DNA of 64,000 nucleotides. Source: Ligula intestinalis (taxonomy: Eukaryota > Platyhelminthes > Cestoda > Diphyllobothriidea > Diphyllobothriidae). Shown in pieces: positions 32,113 to 45,805 of the stretch (within the stretch, counting starts at the first letter, position 1; each line of letters starts with the position of its first letter). Where the stretch lies: the NCBI GenBank assembly GCA_036362985.1, contig JAYGXS010000004.1:41963787-42027786 (forward strand). The letters are read 5' to 3'. The notes beneath the pieces are model-generated. The model had not been told where the DNA came from. It made no database searches and saw only the letters and a list, made by a program, of their open reading frames with translations. The translations under genes were made by a program, and so were the position numbers.

Positions 32113-35100
32113 TTGCAAAACTGTTTATCATGCAGTTAAATTTCAAGTACTTGGTGTAACCATAGCGTTCCGACTGAGTGATAAGCGTTTTTTGACCACT
32201 GCAAAGAGTTTATTGTAAAAAATGGCTTCTTAAATAGTATGCATAGCACCATTGATGTTGATTGCCTTTATAATTTTAAATATTTTTAAAGAAAGCATGC
32301 ACAGAAAAATTCTCTTCTGCATTTGGTACAAAAATTACGCCTCCCTTAAACGTTCTTCTGAATATAAGGGTTACATTCAGCTTAAAACGATTCTGATTTT
32401 GAGGGTTTTTACGACTGTGCGGTGTTTATTCATAATTCATCGTATGCGTCAAGTTGTGAATGCTGTCCTTGATATTTTTAGCATGATCCATGTTTATTGC
32501 AAAATTCAATGAGAACTTTACAAGCACTTCCTCATACCGTAGGCAAGAAAGTACTTTTTTGACACGATGTACACAGCATTCCATTTTTTAAACTTGAATT
32601 AAGTGCTAGCAGTCAGTAAGTTTCAAAAACATTTGGCCATTTTAAAAACTTTTTTTAAACCTCAAGTAACCCTTCCTTTTAAGAATAATTTTTTAGAAAG
32701 GCGTAATTGCCTATTAAATGGGTAAAATATAGTATTGTTTCGTGCAAACTTACTTAAAAAATAAATTAAATTTATTAAGGCAGTAGAAAAAATGATAAAA
32801 ATGTATGTTTTGTAAGTAGCTAGCTTTTTACAGAATTAACTTATTTGCAGCGGCAAATAAAGAAACTGATTACAGAGTCGGAATTCTAGCAAAACTGAAA
32901 ATAATTCAAATTGGACTGCTGGATATGCAGTATTGGAGATATATGAAATGTTGTTTTGTGATTGCTTACGGATTTTTTTCAAATTGGAAAACGTTGTTGG
33001 CAGCACTCTCCATACTGTATAACAAAGAACATGTGCGTGTCGTTAAGACTAAACAAGGAACAAATATTAATGACTAAAACTTTTTAATGGACAAAAAATT
33101 ACTTTATCACAGAGTTTTGCAAATAAATGCAATAGGTACAATACAGAGGCTTACTTTCCAAAGCTTTTAAATACTAAATCGAAGCAAGCCAGTCTATGCG
33201 TTTTAGGCGCATGAGTCTTATATAGCCTAGCCTTAAAAGAAAAAAATCACCTACACGTGATACCTGCGCGTCCAAGTATTGTCTATCAAAAATTGAATTA
33301 AAAAAATTTGCCTTATTTATTTAAGTCAAATTAATGTTAAGGATGGCAGTTTGCCCAGGAATATCCACGCTTTAGACGTACGACATTAAATATAATAGCG
33401 AATGCAGATGACGCAGGAGCAATCAATTTTAGCGTGAATTGATCCATTTGAAGGTGTGGTAATAAGCATAGTTTATTTTTCCTCAATTAGCTTCCTTTAG
33501 ACTCTTAGCATGTGCACTGGTCGACTCGCGTGCAGTTTTTCACAAGGATAACCAACCTGTCCAAGCGTTCTACACAATATTACCTTCCGCTGCACCTATC
33601 TATAATTACTTAAGGACGGCTCGTATAAAATATAGGGCCGAACGCTATAAACGTCACATTGCAAGGTATTTGTTGCACCCAAACACCTTGTTCTGTGAAA
33701 AATCGACATTTCAGTCAGCTAGGTTACTTCAAAATGTGACATTAAGCGACTCGTTATAGGTCATGGGACTTCACATTCATATGAGTGAAGCATACACTAA
33801 TACATCACGTGGATGGAACCGACGGTTTTGGCGTTTCTCTATCATCGTTTATCAAAATACCAAAAATTGACTAAACCTGCTTTTAAATTGACGCTTGGAC
33901 CTATTGCAGATGCCCAGAAAGTCTAAAGGCTAATATCTTAATTTTATCTGTAGAATTTACATTTCTAAAGGCAGTTATGAACCAGGACGTTATCTGTTGT
34001 GTCCAATAAGCGTGTATGGTGGGCTGATCTGTCTGATCTACTGTATTTTGTGCATGCATTATGTCTATAAATTTTTTGTAAAAGTCATAAAAAAACTTTG
34101 GCTTGGTAGTTAAGCATACAGCTAGGCACGTTATTTTTTTCCACTGAGAAGGCTTTTATTTGTGAAAGCTACATTTGTAGTTTTGATTATTAGAGGTTTT
34201 GGGCATTAATTTAAGATAATTTTAAATATTAATCTAATCTGCTAGGCACGTATGACAGAAAAAACTGTTTTTTAAAAAAAGTATCTTTTAAGAGAACAAA
34301 ACATAATGCAAAAAAATTTAACGGTATACATCTTTTAGAAAAGTAAGAGTAATGCAACGCACGCAGGAGTCTTTTTTGTATAAAAAATGGAAATTTTTAC
34401 GATGGACGGGTTAAAAAACTTCAATTTAAGTGATATCATTTATTTCTAAAAACGTTAATGCAAAGTTAAGTGTTAATCGAAATAACTTTATTTACAAAAC
34501 GTTCGCATTTGTACTTACTTAACATTGGATCTCTTATATGGGCATTTCGTTATTTTCTTGTTTTTTGCAAGTTTAATATTCTTATGATAGTACATAGGAA
34601 TTTGACCACAATGTTTGTCTCATTTTTACTTATGTTTCTTGCTTAACTGCTATAACAGTTAAGGGGCACTCCGTGTGTGCTGATTTTGCACAAAAATTAA
34701 ATTTTTAGTAACCCAAATACATTTCAGGAGATAAGCAATCTACTGTTTGTTTATAAACCAAATATTTAAAACATTTAATATCTTATTATAAGTAACGTTA
34801 TTCCCAGGTACTATTTTCCAAGTAATTGCACTTGAATAACGTGAATATGTGTTGAACACTTAGCTTAAAAAATTGTCGGCTGTTATACGGAAATTGTTAG
34901 GGGTATTCGTTTACATAAGGAAAATACTCAAATTTACATTTCTTATTAAAAGTTATCTTCTTACGTCAAAAGAACATCAGTAATGTGAAGAATATTCTAC
35001 TTTCCTAAACAAGCAATTATAATGTTTTTTTTTCTTATTTTTTTTTCAATTGTTAAACCTTAGCTTGTCAGCAATTATTATTAACTTTTTTACTCGCCTT

Positions 35101-35799
35101 TATGTCCATCTGAGCGTGCTCAATAATCTTTGAAAAAAATTTGACATTTAACATGAGGAATGTGACACACCATTTACCGAACTGTAAAAATGCTGATGAT
35201 GATGCATACTTCAAAATACTTCGTAAATAAACAAATACAGGTTTGCATGCACGAAAAAAAATGTAAATGCAACTTCTTGTAAGAGGCAAACGCTTAGTAA
35301 TTTTTCGTACTGAATGCTGCAGATCATTAATAAGGTGAAAATATGTCGCCCGAAACAACTGCTAAGGTGTTTCAAAAACAGTCTCTCTTGATTATGTGAC
35401 GATTTATCCTAAATAACATATATATACCTTGCAAATCTTCCTCGAAGCCAAAATAATTACAATATTTCATAAAGAAGGAAACTCTTTGTGCTTGATTGTA
35501 TTTTAGTACCACATTCACGCTGGTGCGATATCAGGCACGTCAGTTTAGTTACGTAAAAAGCCCGGAAGCAGTTATTTATCCATAATAAGCCAAGCCACAT
35601 TCGACGTTTCTTTCAGCGCTATTCAACTGGAAGCTCACATGGGGACACATTAGTAAATTGTTTCATTCTGAACCTTAAATAGGCCTTCGAATGTAGTTCC
35701 TTGTTCCCATTGAATAATTGTTTTGATTGGACGTAGACATGGGGTGCTTTGACCAATCAAGATCAGTCTTGTACGTTGCATTTCTTGCTCAATTTTCCC
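32113..35799. other. AT-rich intergenic stretch upstream of the GPCR
   Basis: No gene or repeat recognised. A promoter for the GPCR is presumably here or further upstream, but no element could be identified. Confidence 0.4.
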
Positions 35800-35822
35800 T
35801 GTCTGAATTTCATTATTTTAGT
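35800..35822 (+). other. Candidate 3' splice (or trans-splice) acceptor
   Basis: A pyrimidine-rich run ending TTTCATTATTTTAG at 35821 lies 60 bp before the GPCR ATG. It fits an acceptor for a 5' UTR exon, or a spliced-leader acceptor as used by many flatworm genes. No transcript evidence is available. Confidence 0.4.
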
Positions 35823-35880
35823 CCAAAGCACGGCATTTACGGATGTTGAAAACGGTAGGTAACTTCAGCGACTGAGCAGT

Positions 35881-37107
35881 ATGATTAAAACTGAAAACCC
35901 TCACTACGTCATTGAATTGCTTCTCAGCATATACACAAACCTGGTCCTAATTATCGGCATACCCGGCAATGCACTCAGTGGTTTCATACTCAGCACGGAC
36001 AAATCTCTACGAAAGACCACTCGCTTCCTCATGGGCATACTTGCTGTGGCCGATACAATGGTCTTGCTCATAGCAGTCACACGATACTGGGTACATGTCA
36101 TGTTTGACATTGATCCACGTGACATTGGTGAGATGATCTGCAAGACGCACGTTTTTGCTGTGGCCTTCTCTACCGATTTTGCAGTAGGTGCACTGTGCGC
36201 TGTCTCTGTTGAACGCTATCTGGTTGTCGCATTCCCACAAAAAGCAACGAGCATCGTGCAGTTACCGTTTGTCATTTTTGGAATGGTTGTGTTCGCCCTG
36301 TCGATAGCAATCAAAAATGGCATCCACTTTGTCATTATGGGTGAGTATTCGTGGAATAACGACACTCTGGTCAATTCATCCTCACCGGAAGCAACTGTTG
36401 CAAAATTGGTATTTTCCTGCAAAACTCATGAAAACTACACAGAGTGGACGCGCATATTTATGAAGGTGGACTTCATTGGCTTTGCAATCCTGCCATACGT
36501 CATTCTATTTTCCTGCAATTTGTACATTTACTGCGTCCTACGTCGCCAGAGAAGGTTGCTTAAAGCTAGTTCTAATGCTGTCGTGCATAAAGTGCCGCAG
36601 ATTGTAGTGATGACGTCTGAGGAGGTGACTGAAGATGAATGTGATGCTAAAAACCAGATAAAATTCAGTATGACGGAGACTGAACGCATCTCCTGCATAA
36701 AAGCAGAGCCGGCGAGCCTAAGCGAAAGGAAGTGGAGGTGGTTTTTTGGACTCTCATCAGGTCGGAAAATATCAACGTATGAGAGGAAAAAACGAAAACC
36801 CGAGGATGTGATCAAGGTCCTCACTGCGCTCACAGTTGTGCATGTGTTATGCACCCTACCCGGAACAATATTTACCCTTCTGTCTTCCTATTTTCACGTC
36901 CTTCCGAGCATGAATGACAAGAACAAGCGACTCATCAAATTCTTTCTCGTCATGATCATCTTCACAAACAATGCTATTAACTTCTTTGCCTACATGGCCT
37001 CCAGCGAACGTTTCCGTCAGCGAGTTACAGAAATTTTGTGTAAGAACTGTAGGTGTGGATTTGTCTGCAGTGGCAAGAATGAGGCCGTTGCCGTAAGTAT
37101 GCGATGA
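35881..37107 (+). CDS. Rhodopsin-family (class A) GPCR, peptide-receptor-like
   Basis: A 408-residue seven-helix receptor in one exon. The start is the first Met after an in-frame stop (TAA 35860-35862). Landmarks: TM1 with GN at 29-30; TM2 LAVADTMVLL with D58; TM3 with C87 and ERY at 111-113 (for DRY); a long second extracellular loop with C180 (likely disulphide to C87) and sequons N160, N165 and N185; TM5 with P205; third intracellular loop of about 90 residues (221-310), basic and Ser/Thr-rich; TM6 CTLP at 324-327 (no Trp before Pro); TM7 NFFAY at 367-371 in place of NPxxY; a Cys-rich tail (387, 390, 392, 396) that may be palmitoylated. The layout resembles the FMRFamide-type and orphan peptide receptors expanded in flatworms. 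Ligand unknown; it should act in the plasma membrane. Confidence 0.93.
   Translation: MIKTENPHYVIELLLSIYTNLVLIIGIPGNALSGFILSTDKSLRKTTRFLMGILAVADTMVLLIAVTRYWVHVMFDIDPRDIGEMICKTHVFAVAFSTDFAVGALCAVSVERYLVVAFPQKATSIVQLPFVIFGMVVFALSIAIKNGIHFVIMGEYSWNNDTLVNSSSPEATVAKLVFSCKTHENYTEWTRIFMKVDFIGFAILPYVILFSCNLYIYCVLRRQRRLLKASSNAVVHKVPQIVVMTSEEVTEDECDAKNQIKFSMTETERISCIKAEPASLSERKWRWFFGLSSGRKISTYERKKRKPEDVIKVLTALTVVHVLCTLPGTIFTLLSSYFHVLPSMNDKNKRLIKFFLVMIIFTNNAINFFAYMASSERFRQRVTEILCKNCRCGFVCSGKNEAVAVSMR
37091..37100 (+). other. Perfect splice-donor consensus inside the GPCR 3' end
   Basis: GTAAGTAT at 37093-37100 falls four codons before the stop. It matches the metazoan 5' splice site fully. If used, the last residues (VSMR) would be replaced by a downstream exon. 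The polyadenylation signal at 37214 argues for the unspliced form; both may exist. Confidence 0.4.
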
Positions 37108-37213
37108 GAGAACTGATACATTATCACACTTGTTGACACTATCTTGACCTTCTGACCTCCCCTATGATCTAAAAAAAGGTCATTTATTTTAAAATATGTG
37201 CAAAAAACTGTAG

Positions 37214-37219
37214 AATAAA
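37214..37219 (+). promoter_or_regulatory. Polyadenylation signal AATAAA for the GPCR
   Basis: First canonical AATAAA after the stop codon, 107 bp downstream, giving a short 3' UTR. Confidence 0.5.
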
Positions 37220-40200
37220 TGCTATACATCAATGTTTAATGCACAGCTAGTTTGTTTGCAAATTGAAAGCCCGAAATGGGGATCACTTATTTTTTTTTCC
37301 ATTTCGCTAATTGATTTAGCCTTGCCAACGGCACTTCAAATCAGTGGAGTAGGATTGGTATATATTCAACTGCAGACTTTCTCCTAGACGACTGCACGGG
37401 TTGTGCTTGTTATGTTTCGGCTGCACGTACGGCTGGTGCATGGACTGGAGTCCAAAAAACCATTACTCAAGCATCTCTCTGCTGACGCGATTGTTACCTG
37501 TCGTGATTATTTTACTCTAATCAGATTTGACTGTGAGCCAATAGAGCAGCAATTCTCGATGAAGAGCTAGCTACGTATTCTTGTATGTATGCGTTCTATA
37601 AATACTGCAACTTACTGTGCAAGAACTACCCGCTACTTCCGAAGGGTGCGAGAGAAGTCCGAAGCATCAGGCGCGTGCAAGTATCTTCCCGGCAATCGGT
37701 TGCATTCCTTTGCAAAAAGGGGTTCAGTAAAGAAAAGGGGGCCAGCTAGGTAACAGTCTTATCAGCACTGCCGAGGAATCCATTTCTCTCCGCTAATATG
37801 AGCTAGTAAACACCATGCTTAATCACACCCTACCGGAGTTAGCAATAATCTGAAAATATAACTCGGATTGGTAAATGCAATCTAGAAAAACATGTATGTT
37901 TTGCGGTTTCCGCAGGGCAAACTCATGTGAAAGCCATTCGTGAGTTTTGCGCAAATTGTATGGCTCGAGTAGGGTGGTTTTACCTAATTTTCAGGCGTAG
38001 ATGTGCTCCAATAGAGCCCCCGAAATCACATGGAGGCATTGCCATTTTGTTACTATAGAAACGAAATATCCATTGGGTAAAAACTTTCAGAGAAGGCTTA
38101 CCGAGAATTTCTGTGTAGATGGCAGAACGCAACGAGATAAGCATTCAGGAACAGCAATTTCTGGAGCATCATATAGGTGACAATATCACCAGTGATAAAA
38201 AAAATCATATTAAATGCTCGATTTTGAGAAAAAAAAACGAATTTTTGTCAGCTAATGCAACGCGTATCGGTTCTGAGATAAGTTCAGAACTTCATTTTTT
38301 CCAAACGTTTTTTTCTGAATTAATATACTCGAAAATGCTTCTACAACAAAACCGATCATAAAAATTTTACAGTCAAATTAAACCGAGCTTTTAAAGTCTG
38401 TATTTTATCATGCGCAGCAATTAGAATAACAGTTCATTTATGTAATATTTTGTTAAACTATGCTCCTCAACTTTGTTTGACTCTATGATTTAAAAAAAAT
38501 TAAAGTTAGAAGCAAAGATTATATAACAGTAAGTCAAGTATATAGATAACTACACAACTGCTGGTTGTAGTAGCCCACGACTGATTGCTACTTGAACACA
38601 GCAGACTTTCTATGTAATGGAGTTTGCATATTTAGATCTAAGTGAGAAAGTCCACTTACCGTGAAAATTGATAAGTTTTAACGAATACGCATCAGTTCAA
38701 TAATGCCAAAACGTGTTTTCTCTCATTAGGTGTGTCGTAAACAAAAATGATATTCGATCGCGAAAATAACTATGGGAGATGAAAGTCGACTGTTCTGAAA
38801 ACAGCTTAGTAGAAAAATACAGCATGATCTCACAGCATCAGTAACTATGTATCCATCTGCTTAACTACGCATGATCTGTCTGTGAATGGACAAAATCATT
38901 CCGAACCTTTTATATTTATTATAATGTGACGGGGCAGAAAATATTTAATTGCTATTTTATGATTACATCGGCAAAAACGTCAAGGGCGTAATAAGACCAG
39001 CTCTTAACTGAAATCTTTGCGCTAAAACAAATAAAAATTCTGAAGCAGGCCTTTGCTGTTGACAAACACTGTAAATTGACAGCATTAGGTCATGTGAACG
39101 AATCTTCGGTGCGCCATTTTATAGAAGGCTTTACCCTTTGCTCCAATTACCTTTCAGTATAAGCTATGTAATGTTGTTATACCTTTCTGTACATAATATT
39201 GTTGCAGTCCGTCCGTCCGTCAGTTTTTAATTCTACCCTTAACTCTCTTAAGATGGCATCATATTCTCTAAGTGTTTAAAAAGCAGACGTGGAATGGAAT
39301 GTTAGAGGCAACCGCAATGTCGTTTTTTGCCGATACAAGCAAAAATACTTTTACCAGGAATAAATTGTGAAAAATAGACAAAATAGCCGCGATACGATCT
39401 TTGCTCGCCTTTCAGTCTGGATTTATTCTTGAGAGCTTCACCAGAGGCAAAAAGCAATAATAGGGACGTTTAACGCATATGGTTGCATTATTTATGTGAT
39501 GAGGCCACTATGCTCTTGCGTATATAACGATTCACTTGTACGCTAACTGCCTGGCATCTGGCCTGCCGTTCGTGACCTGCTGAACTTTTATTATTCATGC
39601 TGAACTTAGGCCTGGTTATACCTAAACCACCCAATTTACCAGTAATAAGTGTGTAGACGTCTTAGGTCATCGCGTGCGCTCCCCATGCGATCAACAACTT
39701 GGCCAAACTGAGCGTCAGTGCCGAATATGGTTTAGGCAGGTCATTGCGCTTATTCATAAATTGAGGCCTGTTAACCATCATTCGAGTTGCTTGAGTATAC
39801 ACAAGGCGCCGTTGCCGGACGACTGTACGATTTCTCTATGTAACAGTTTTCGTTGTTTTCATAGGGGATTCGAGCAGTTGTGCTGATTGATTCTCAATCT
39901 GCTTCTTGTCTCTTAATTGGGGTGGTTTTAATGATGATTTCAATACTTGGTCGGACATTACTACCTTATTTGGCTCATTATCACCTAGCTTGCTGCTAAC
40001 TCGAAAAAAACTCTTTTTCAGTGATCCTTTGTTCTTCTTCATACTTTCCCTTTAAAAATAGCTTTAGCGCTTGCAGTTAAGACATGTATATTGAAGAGCG
40101 AAATTAAACGCGTCAATATGTCAACAGTAATCCATTCTGAATAAATAAATAAAATGTAGCATAATCCAGACTTTATTCAATTGGCATTATGCACTCAAAG

Positions 40201-43200
40201 ACACTGTATATATTTTAAATGTAGAATCATTTTCTCTTTCACAAATACCGATTTCTGTACAACATGACCTAAATAGATAAACCATAATGCACCATTTTGA
40301 GAACTGTCAATTCTGCTCTTAAAAATGTAAGGCATTATTTGTCCAACCAAATCAGACATTTTTGAGAGAAAAAAGGCTAGTTCAGATACAGTTCTGCTAG
40401 TCCTGCAGGCAAATTTCCTATATTTGTAAATGTTTGATTATTTCCCGCAAACCAGCGAGAATGCATTCATTAAAACGTCTTGATAATAATGAGCAACATA
40501 AGGCATATCAAGTAAATTCATGAACTATAAGAAATAATAAGTGTTTTTTAAGAAAACTTAAAGTTTGTCGGTAATCTCCAGGTTGACGAAACATCAAAAA
40601 TGGCTGTAAATTAAAACAATATTGTTGAATAGTTTGTTAAGTATAACACTTAGAGCAACCACTTTCATTATGCAAAAAAACCTGTCTTTATTCAAAATAG
40701 TGTTTTCATATGGTAATGATTGAATAAATAGTTATTGAACATTGGGAAATGAAACTTCTCTTCATTTCGCTTGTTTTCAGTGTCTAAATTAAAAAGTTAA
40801 TTAATTGCCCATCTGTAAGACTTTTACAAAAAACACTTTAAAATAAAATATAACTACCCAGCATTTACCGAAAAACGAGCTTTTTGGCTATTATTCTTTA
40901 TGCATGTTGTTCACGTTGGTCAAATATGGAAATTCTTCAGAACAGCAAACCACATTTTTTCAGCATAGAATCCACCTGCTGGATACCAAGATTGATCCTA
41001 AGATTGATTTATAAAACCTTTTTATAATAGGTAATGCCTGTGAAAAGTGCTTTTATTTGATACTTAGATGTCAAAATTCTGCATATATTTAATTTTTTTG
41101 AAAGAATATCACAGTAAAATAAGAGACGTTCGACAATTTTTAAATATATTGGAAAAAAACTATTAAATTTGACTGGAAATGATAGAATATACCATCCTTA
41201 TTCACTAAAGGAGATTATACCGCGATCCCAAATAACCATGCGAATACAAAAAAGGCCATAGTTGACTGTTCTTTGAAATGTTTATTATTCTTTTGTCTAT
41301 TCTAATTCGAAATAATGCTTGACCGGGATTTATTGTTTCCAAAAAACCATATTTCTACATAAGTTTCATTTGAAAAACATTTTCAATGGGCTGTGTTTGC
41401 ATAAACATGTAGAAACTCTATTCACGCGCACGACCAGCTGTGTGGTAAAAGAAAATGTTCTTCCAAAAACTTGTTTCACTGCATTGTTTTGCAAAAAACA
41501 TCACAGAATAGCTACATATACTTTTTTAAACTTCTATTGCTACTTGTTTCTGAAAATAAATTTCGCACAAAATTTTCCAGCAATGGAAAGGCTAATTATT
41601 CCATCTTTTTTACTAATTATGGAAATCTTCCATAGCAAAATCTATATTAGTAAAACATTTTGTCCTATCTTTTCACCTAGCATACTGAATTTTTTTTATA
41701 TTAACATGCTTATTATTAAGCAAAAATGAGACCGTATTTCCGCAATAACATTAAATAAGAGGACAGTTTTCCAAACCTAAGCCCTTTTTATTATTAAATC
41801 AAAATAATGCGTGTCATATAAACGCCAAACTTCCATGTTAGATTTCATCCTTTAATTTGTTTGCAGCATTCCCAGAACTGTATATGAATTCCAAATGGAT
41901 TTTTTTTAGATTACTGTTAGCAAAGTTTAACTTCTTAATCCATGAAAAACGTAAGTTAATACTGGCAGATCGCTTAACGGTGCCTATATTGTACTTTGGT
42001 ATGTTCATGCTGCGAAAAGTTCTTATCAATCAACTGTGATTAATTTCAAAAAATGGCGGTTTTTTAAATATGCAATTGAACAAATATGGTTTTATACCTT
42101 AAAGATAAAATTGAGGAAGAATATCCGCAAGCACCCAACATTTTGATGTTTCGTTGATGGCTGCTTACTTTAATAACGATCTTACATTTTTCTACAACAA
42201 CCTATATTTTCAACTGGCTTCTTAGACTGGCGTGTATGCAGAATCAGCTCAGCGTTTTTAATCAAAGCGTTCATTAAATCGTTTGGAACTGTTGATGGCC
42301 CCGCACATCACAACACGAAAGGTCGATTACTGTGAGGAATATGTTAAAGCATATACTTTAAATAAGCAATTCAGACTTTATTTGTGCTTATGAATAAACC
42401 ATTTGCCCACTTAAAATGCACTTAGAATGTGAATGGGGACCGTTGTTGTCGTACATGCGTGCTTCATTAGGGGGATTTTGCTTGCAATCTAAGTATTCGT
42501 TTTAAATGCTGATTCGTCTGATGAAAGCTTATGGTAGCGTTCGCAATGTTTTTTGAGAAAAAGAGCATAACCGTTAACTGGCTAAAACTAAGTCCCAGGA
42601 GACTTGCATTTACAGTTGCTTTTGTAAACCCAATGAATAACTTAAAATGCGCTTGCCCTCCCTCAACTATAAGATGAAAGTAGCAATCTTTATATATGAA
42701 CAAATATATGCACATAAACAATTTATATCCGTTTATAAAAAAGTATATTATTCGGTTCTTAAAGCCACGATATTAAATCACTTTATTGTTATGCCAAAAA
42801 GCGCTTATTTGCTATTAAGCCTATCAACTTGACGCTCCTGTGGCGAAAACGTTTGTGTATGCAATAAATTAAACTTACAAATAGTGTTCACTTTATAAAA
42901 TTGCACCAGTTTATTTGTTCTACTGAGAAATTTTAATCGCAATTCTCTTGCAGAAAACGCGATCCGCTTCGAAAACATTTAAATAAAAAAATCAAAGTAT
43001 TACTCAGCCTAATTTCAAACTAACAGATGGTAACAAATCTTTTTTTTATATTGTCCAGTATGCCAGCATATACTACATTTGTTTATTAATCATATTTTGG
43101 AATGAAAGGCATAAGAGCAACGAACCTGTACGTGTTTGGTCCCGTGTTGTCCAAAAACAGCATGCCAGTTACATTTCTGGTAGACTTAAAACAGTATGGT

Positions 43201-43397
43201 TGAATATGGCTGGACATGACAAGATGTGTGACACACAGCGCAGTCAGGCTAGCAACATATTGATTTAAATAGAAAATTATAAGCTGACCCCACAAATTCG
43301 CATACAGAAATGATAGTTATATTAAAAAGCAGAAAAAGTGTTCAGTAAAGCACAGCCGGACTGTTATTTATACACGCAATCTATAATTTGCGTCAAA
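37220..43397. other. AT-rich intergenic stretch
   Basis: No recognised gene. An 80-codon plus frame at 38119 starts with a protein-like MAERNEISIQEQQFLEHH segment and then becomes low complexity. A 136-codon plus frame at 41319-41729 is AT-driven and has no domain. GTCCGTCCGTCCGTCAG at about 39209 is a short microsatellite. Confidence 0.35.
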
Positions 43398-44436
43398 GCC
43401 AAATCACAAAATGCTCATTGTTGCTTTTGCACACAAAATATTAAGTAGTCACCATATATCACGCAACTTGTCGACATATGCGAAAGATTGGTTCTCTTTC
43501 GCTAATCGGCATTGACTCAGGTTGTAATACTGATTATCGTGTAGTGTATTCTGAAGTCAATTCAGTCATGATATGATGCGGGCTTTTTAACCTGCTATGT
43601 TTTGACCACAAGCAAAAAAAATCTACTGTAAAAGGTGGCTTCTAATACAAATTGCCTTTTTATCATTTATTTTGGTTCTTTATATAAATTCAAATATACT
43701 TTAATGCAAAACGTGCACGAAAAATATTTATTGCATATTTTTGATAGAAAGTTACGTTTTTTAACTGTTCTGCCGAATAATTTTGAAACCTTCTGAGTGC
43801 TACTCTCGAATTAAAGTTTTAACATCTGCCCATTGTGCACAATCTTTTTAAAAAAAAAAGGACGTTTACGCATACAGTGTAAAAAGGATGTTACATAGTT
43901 TCATAACACACTTATGTAGAAGAGAAACACATTTTATGCAGCAAAGGCAGCATTATTAAATTAACGGATGCAACATATTATGAATGTACACCTTGCAATT
44001 CTAAAAAAGCTAATGGTAAGCAACTTTTTAAAATCGAGGTCTACCCTCTTTTGAGTAAAATATTTTTAAAAAGGAATTTTTCTTTCAAACAAGAACACAA
44101 AATGATAATTTTGTTCATGTTTTTCATTCAATATATTTACAGTTTTACTGATAGACAAGCAAAATAAATGATAAAAAGGCACACTATATTAGTAGCAACT
44201 TTTTACAGTAGATACGGTTTGCATGTGGTCAAAAAAAGCTCGTTAAAAAGCCCGCATCTGTAATGCCTGAGATGACTTCAGAATAAACGCGCGATAATCA
44301 GTATCACAACCTGAGTCAATTTTAATGAGCGAAAGACCATCAACCTTTCGCATATATCGACATTTTGCGTGATCTTTGGTGACAACTTTATGTGTCTTGT
44401 GCAAAAGCAGCAATGCGCATTTCGTGATTCGGCAAA
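43398..44436. mobile_element. Foldback element with ~280-bp inverted arms
   Basis: 43398-43675 and 44160-44436 are clear inverted copies, around 80% similar by eye. Shared landmarks read in one direction: AATCACAAAATGC, TTGCTTTTGCACA, GACTCAGGTTGT..TACTGATTATCG, GCGGGCTTTTTAAC and GCCTTTTTATCATTTATTTT. The ~480-bp AT-rich centre has no coding frame. It is a non-autonomous foldback or MITE-like element, or the inverted ends of an unrecognised element. No target-site duplication was identified. Confidence 0.6.
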
Positions 44437-45805
44437 CATATAACATATGACACAAAATAATGTTACATGAAATAGGACGCAAGTGAATACCGTTATGCCC
44501 GATCATGTATTAAATCATCAGCCAAGGGGCCTTTACCGTAGTATTTCCGTTTTATATAATATGAAATGATGTTCATAAAGCCAAAGAAGAGCTGTTTTTT
44601 GTGTGGCTATAAGCATGTTTCAGGAATACAATATCCCGTATAGTTTTGTGTGAGAATAGCTGTAATGGCTAAGTAAGTTAAACAAAATAGAGTTATGTAG
44701 TCAGCACTGCTTCTTTCGTGCATATTTGTTGAACAATTTATCACTCCAGATAATGTGCGACAGTCTGCATATGGTGAATTCGCCTAAATTTTGGACAATC
44801 TCTGCAATATCGAGGTACACGTTTCCGTTTTCAGAGCTTTCTATGGTTTATGCTTTTTGTTTTTAGCTATCTTTGTTAAAGGAGATGAATACAAGGAATG
44901 AAAGTACGTGGGAGTCTTTTAGGCAGATAACCGATAGTGTCAATATTGAAGTCTCAATATAACACGTATTTGAACACGTGCGAACACAACGAACGTCTAA
45001 AGAAAACATTCAACGACATTTTCCGTTTTGCACACACATTTTGAAGGCTTTCCAACTGCGAAAAAACAAAATAATTATTATTTTGAACAATATATTAATT
45101 GTGCTTTCAAAACGCTCAGTCAAACTGACAAGGACAAGGGAGATTTAACAAGCCATTTGTGGTCTATTGGCCAATCATATGCAATCAGAAGTATGGCAAC
45201 CCTCGGGATTCGAAAACGCGACCTCTGGACACTGTCTGAGCATTAAAAGACAACAAGACTTGCACGTTTTCTTAACGGATTGGTGAGTATCATATGATTA
45301 AAGGCAATTTTGCTGCCAAGAACCTTGCTGTTCTCTTTAAATTGCAGTCATTTTCGATAAAACTGCTTACTTTTACGTTGTTTTCAGAAATGTATGCACA
45401 GGGCAGTAAGTATTTAAATAAGCACATATTCATTTAATCCTTTATGTCATGGGTGTTTACTAATTAAGCTCAATAAGACACTGTCAAACAACAAAATTGC
45501 CTTCCCAAACGGTAAGAAAATGCAATGCTTTCTATTTATTTTTCACTTTGCCATTCCTTAGAATTAATTAGCAAATACTACGATTATGCCGACATGTTTG
45601 CATGAACGTTACCCAATAGGACCTACGCTGGCCGGCAGTTACACGACCTTCTAAATTTGACTACACACAATCAATAAATGGTCATATATTAAATAACCTG
45701 CTGGTTGGAACCACCACCTAATTGCTTAATACACAAAAACATCTTTAAATGACCCGCTAATTTTATTTTCAGATTGTGAAGAAGATGCCATTACTGAAGC
45801 AGTAG
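44437..45805. other. Intergenic, nothing recognised
   Basis: A 72-codon plus frame at 45028 has no domain. Nothing else supported. Confidence 0.4.

Noticed and set aside
36007..36854. Minus-strand frames overlapping the GPCR
   Set aside because: Shadows of a clear plus-strand seven-helix receptor.
41319..41729. 136-codon plus frame as a gene
   Set aside because: AT-driven composition, no domain, no splice or initiation context; about one such frame is expected by chance in a window of this size and composition.
44243..44506. Minus frame within the foldback arm as a conserved protein
   Set aside because: A similar peptide can be read from the other arm, but only because the arms are duplicates; frames break in different places and no domain is seen.
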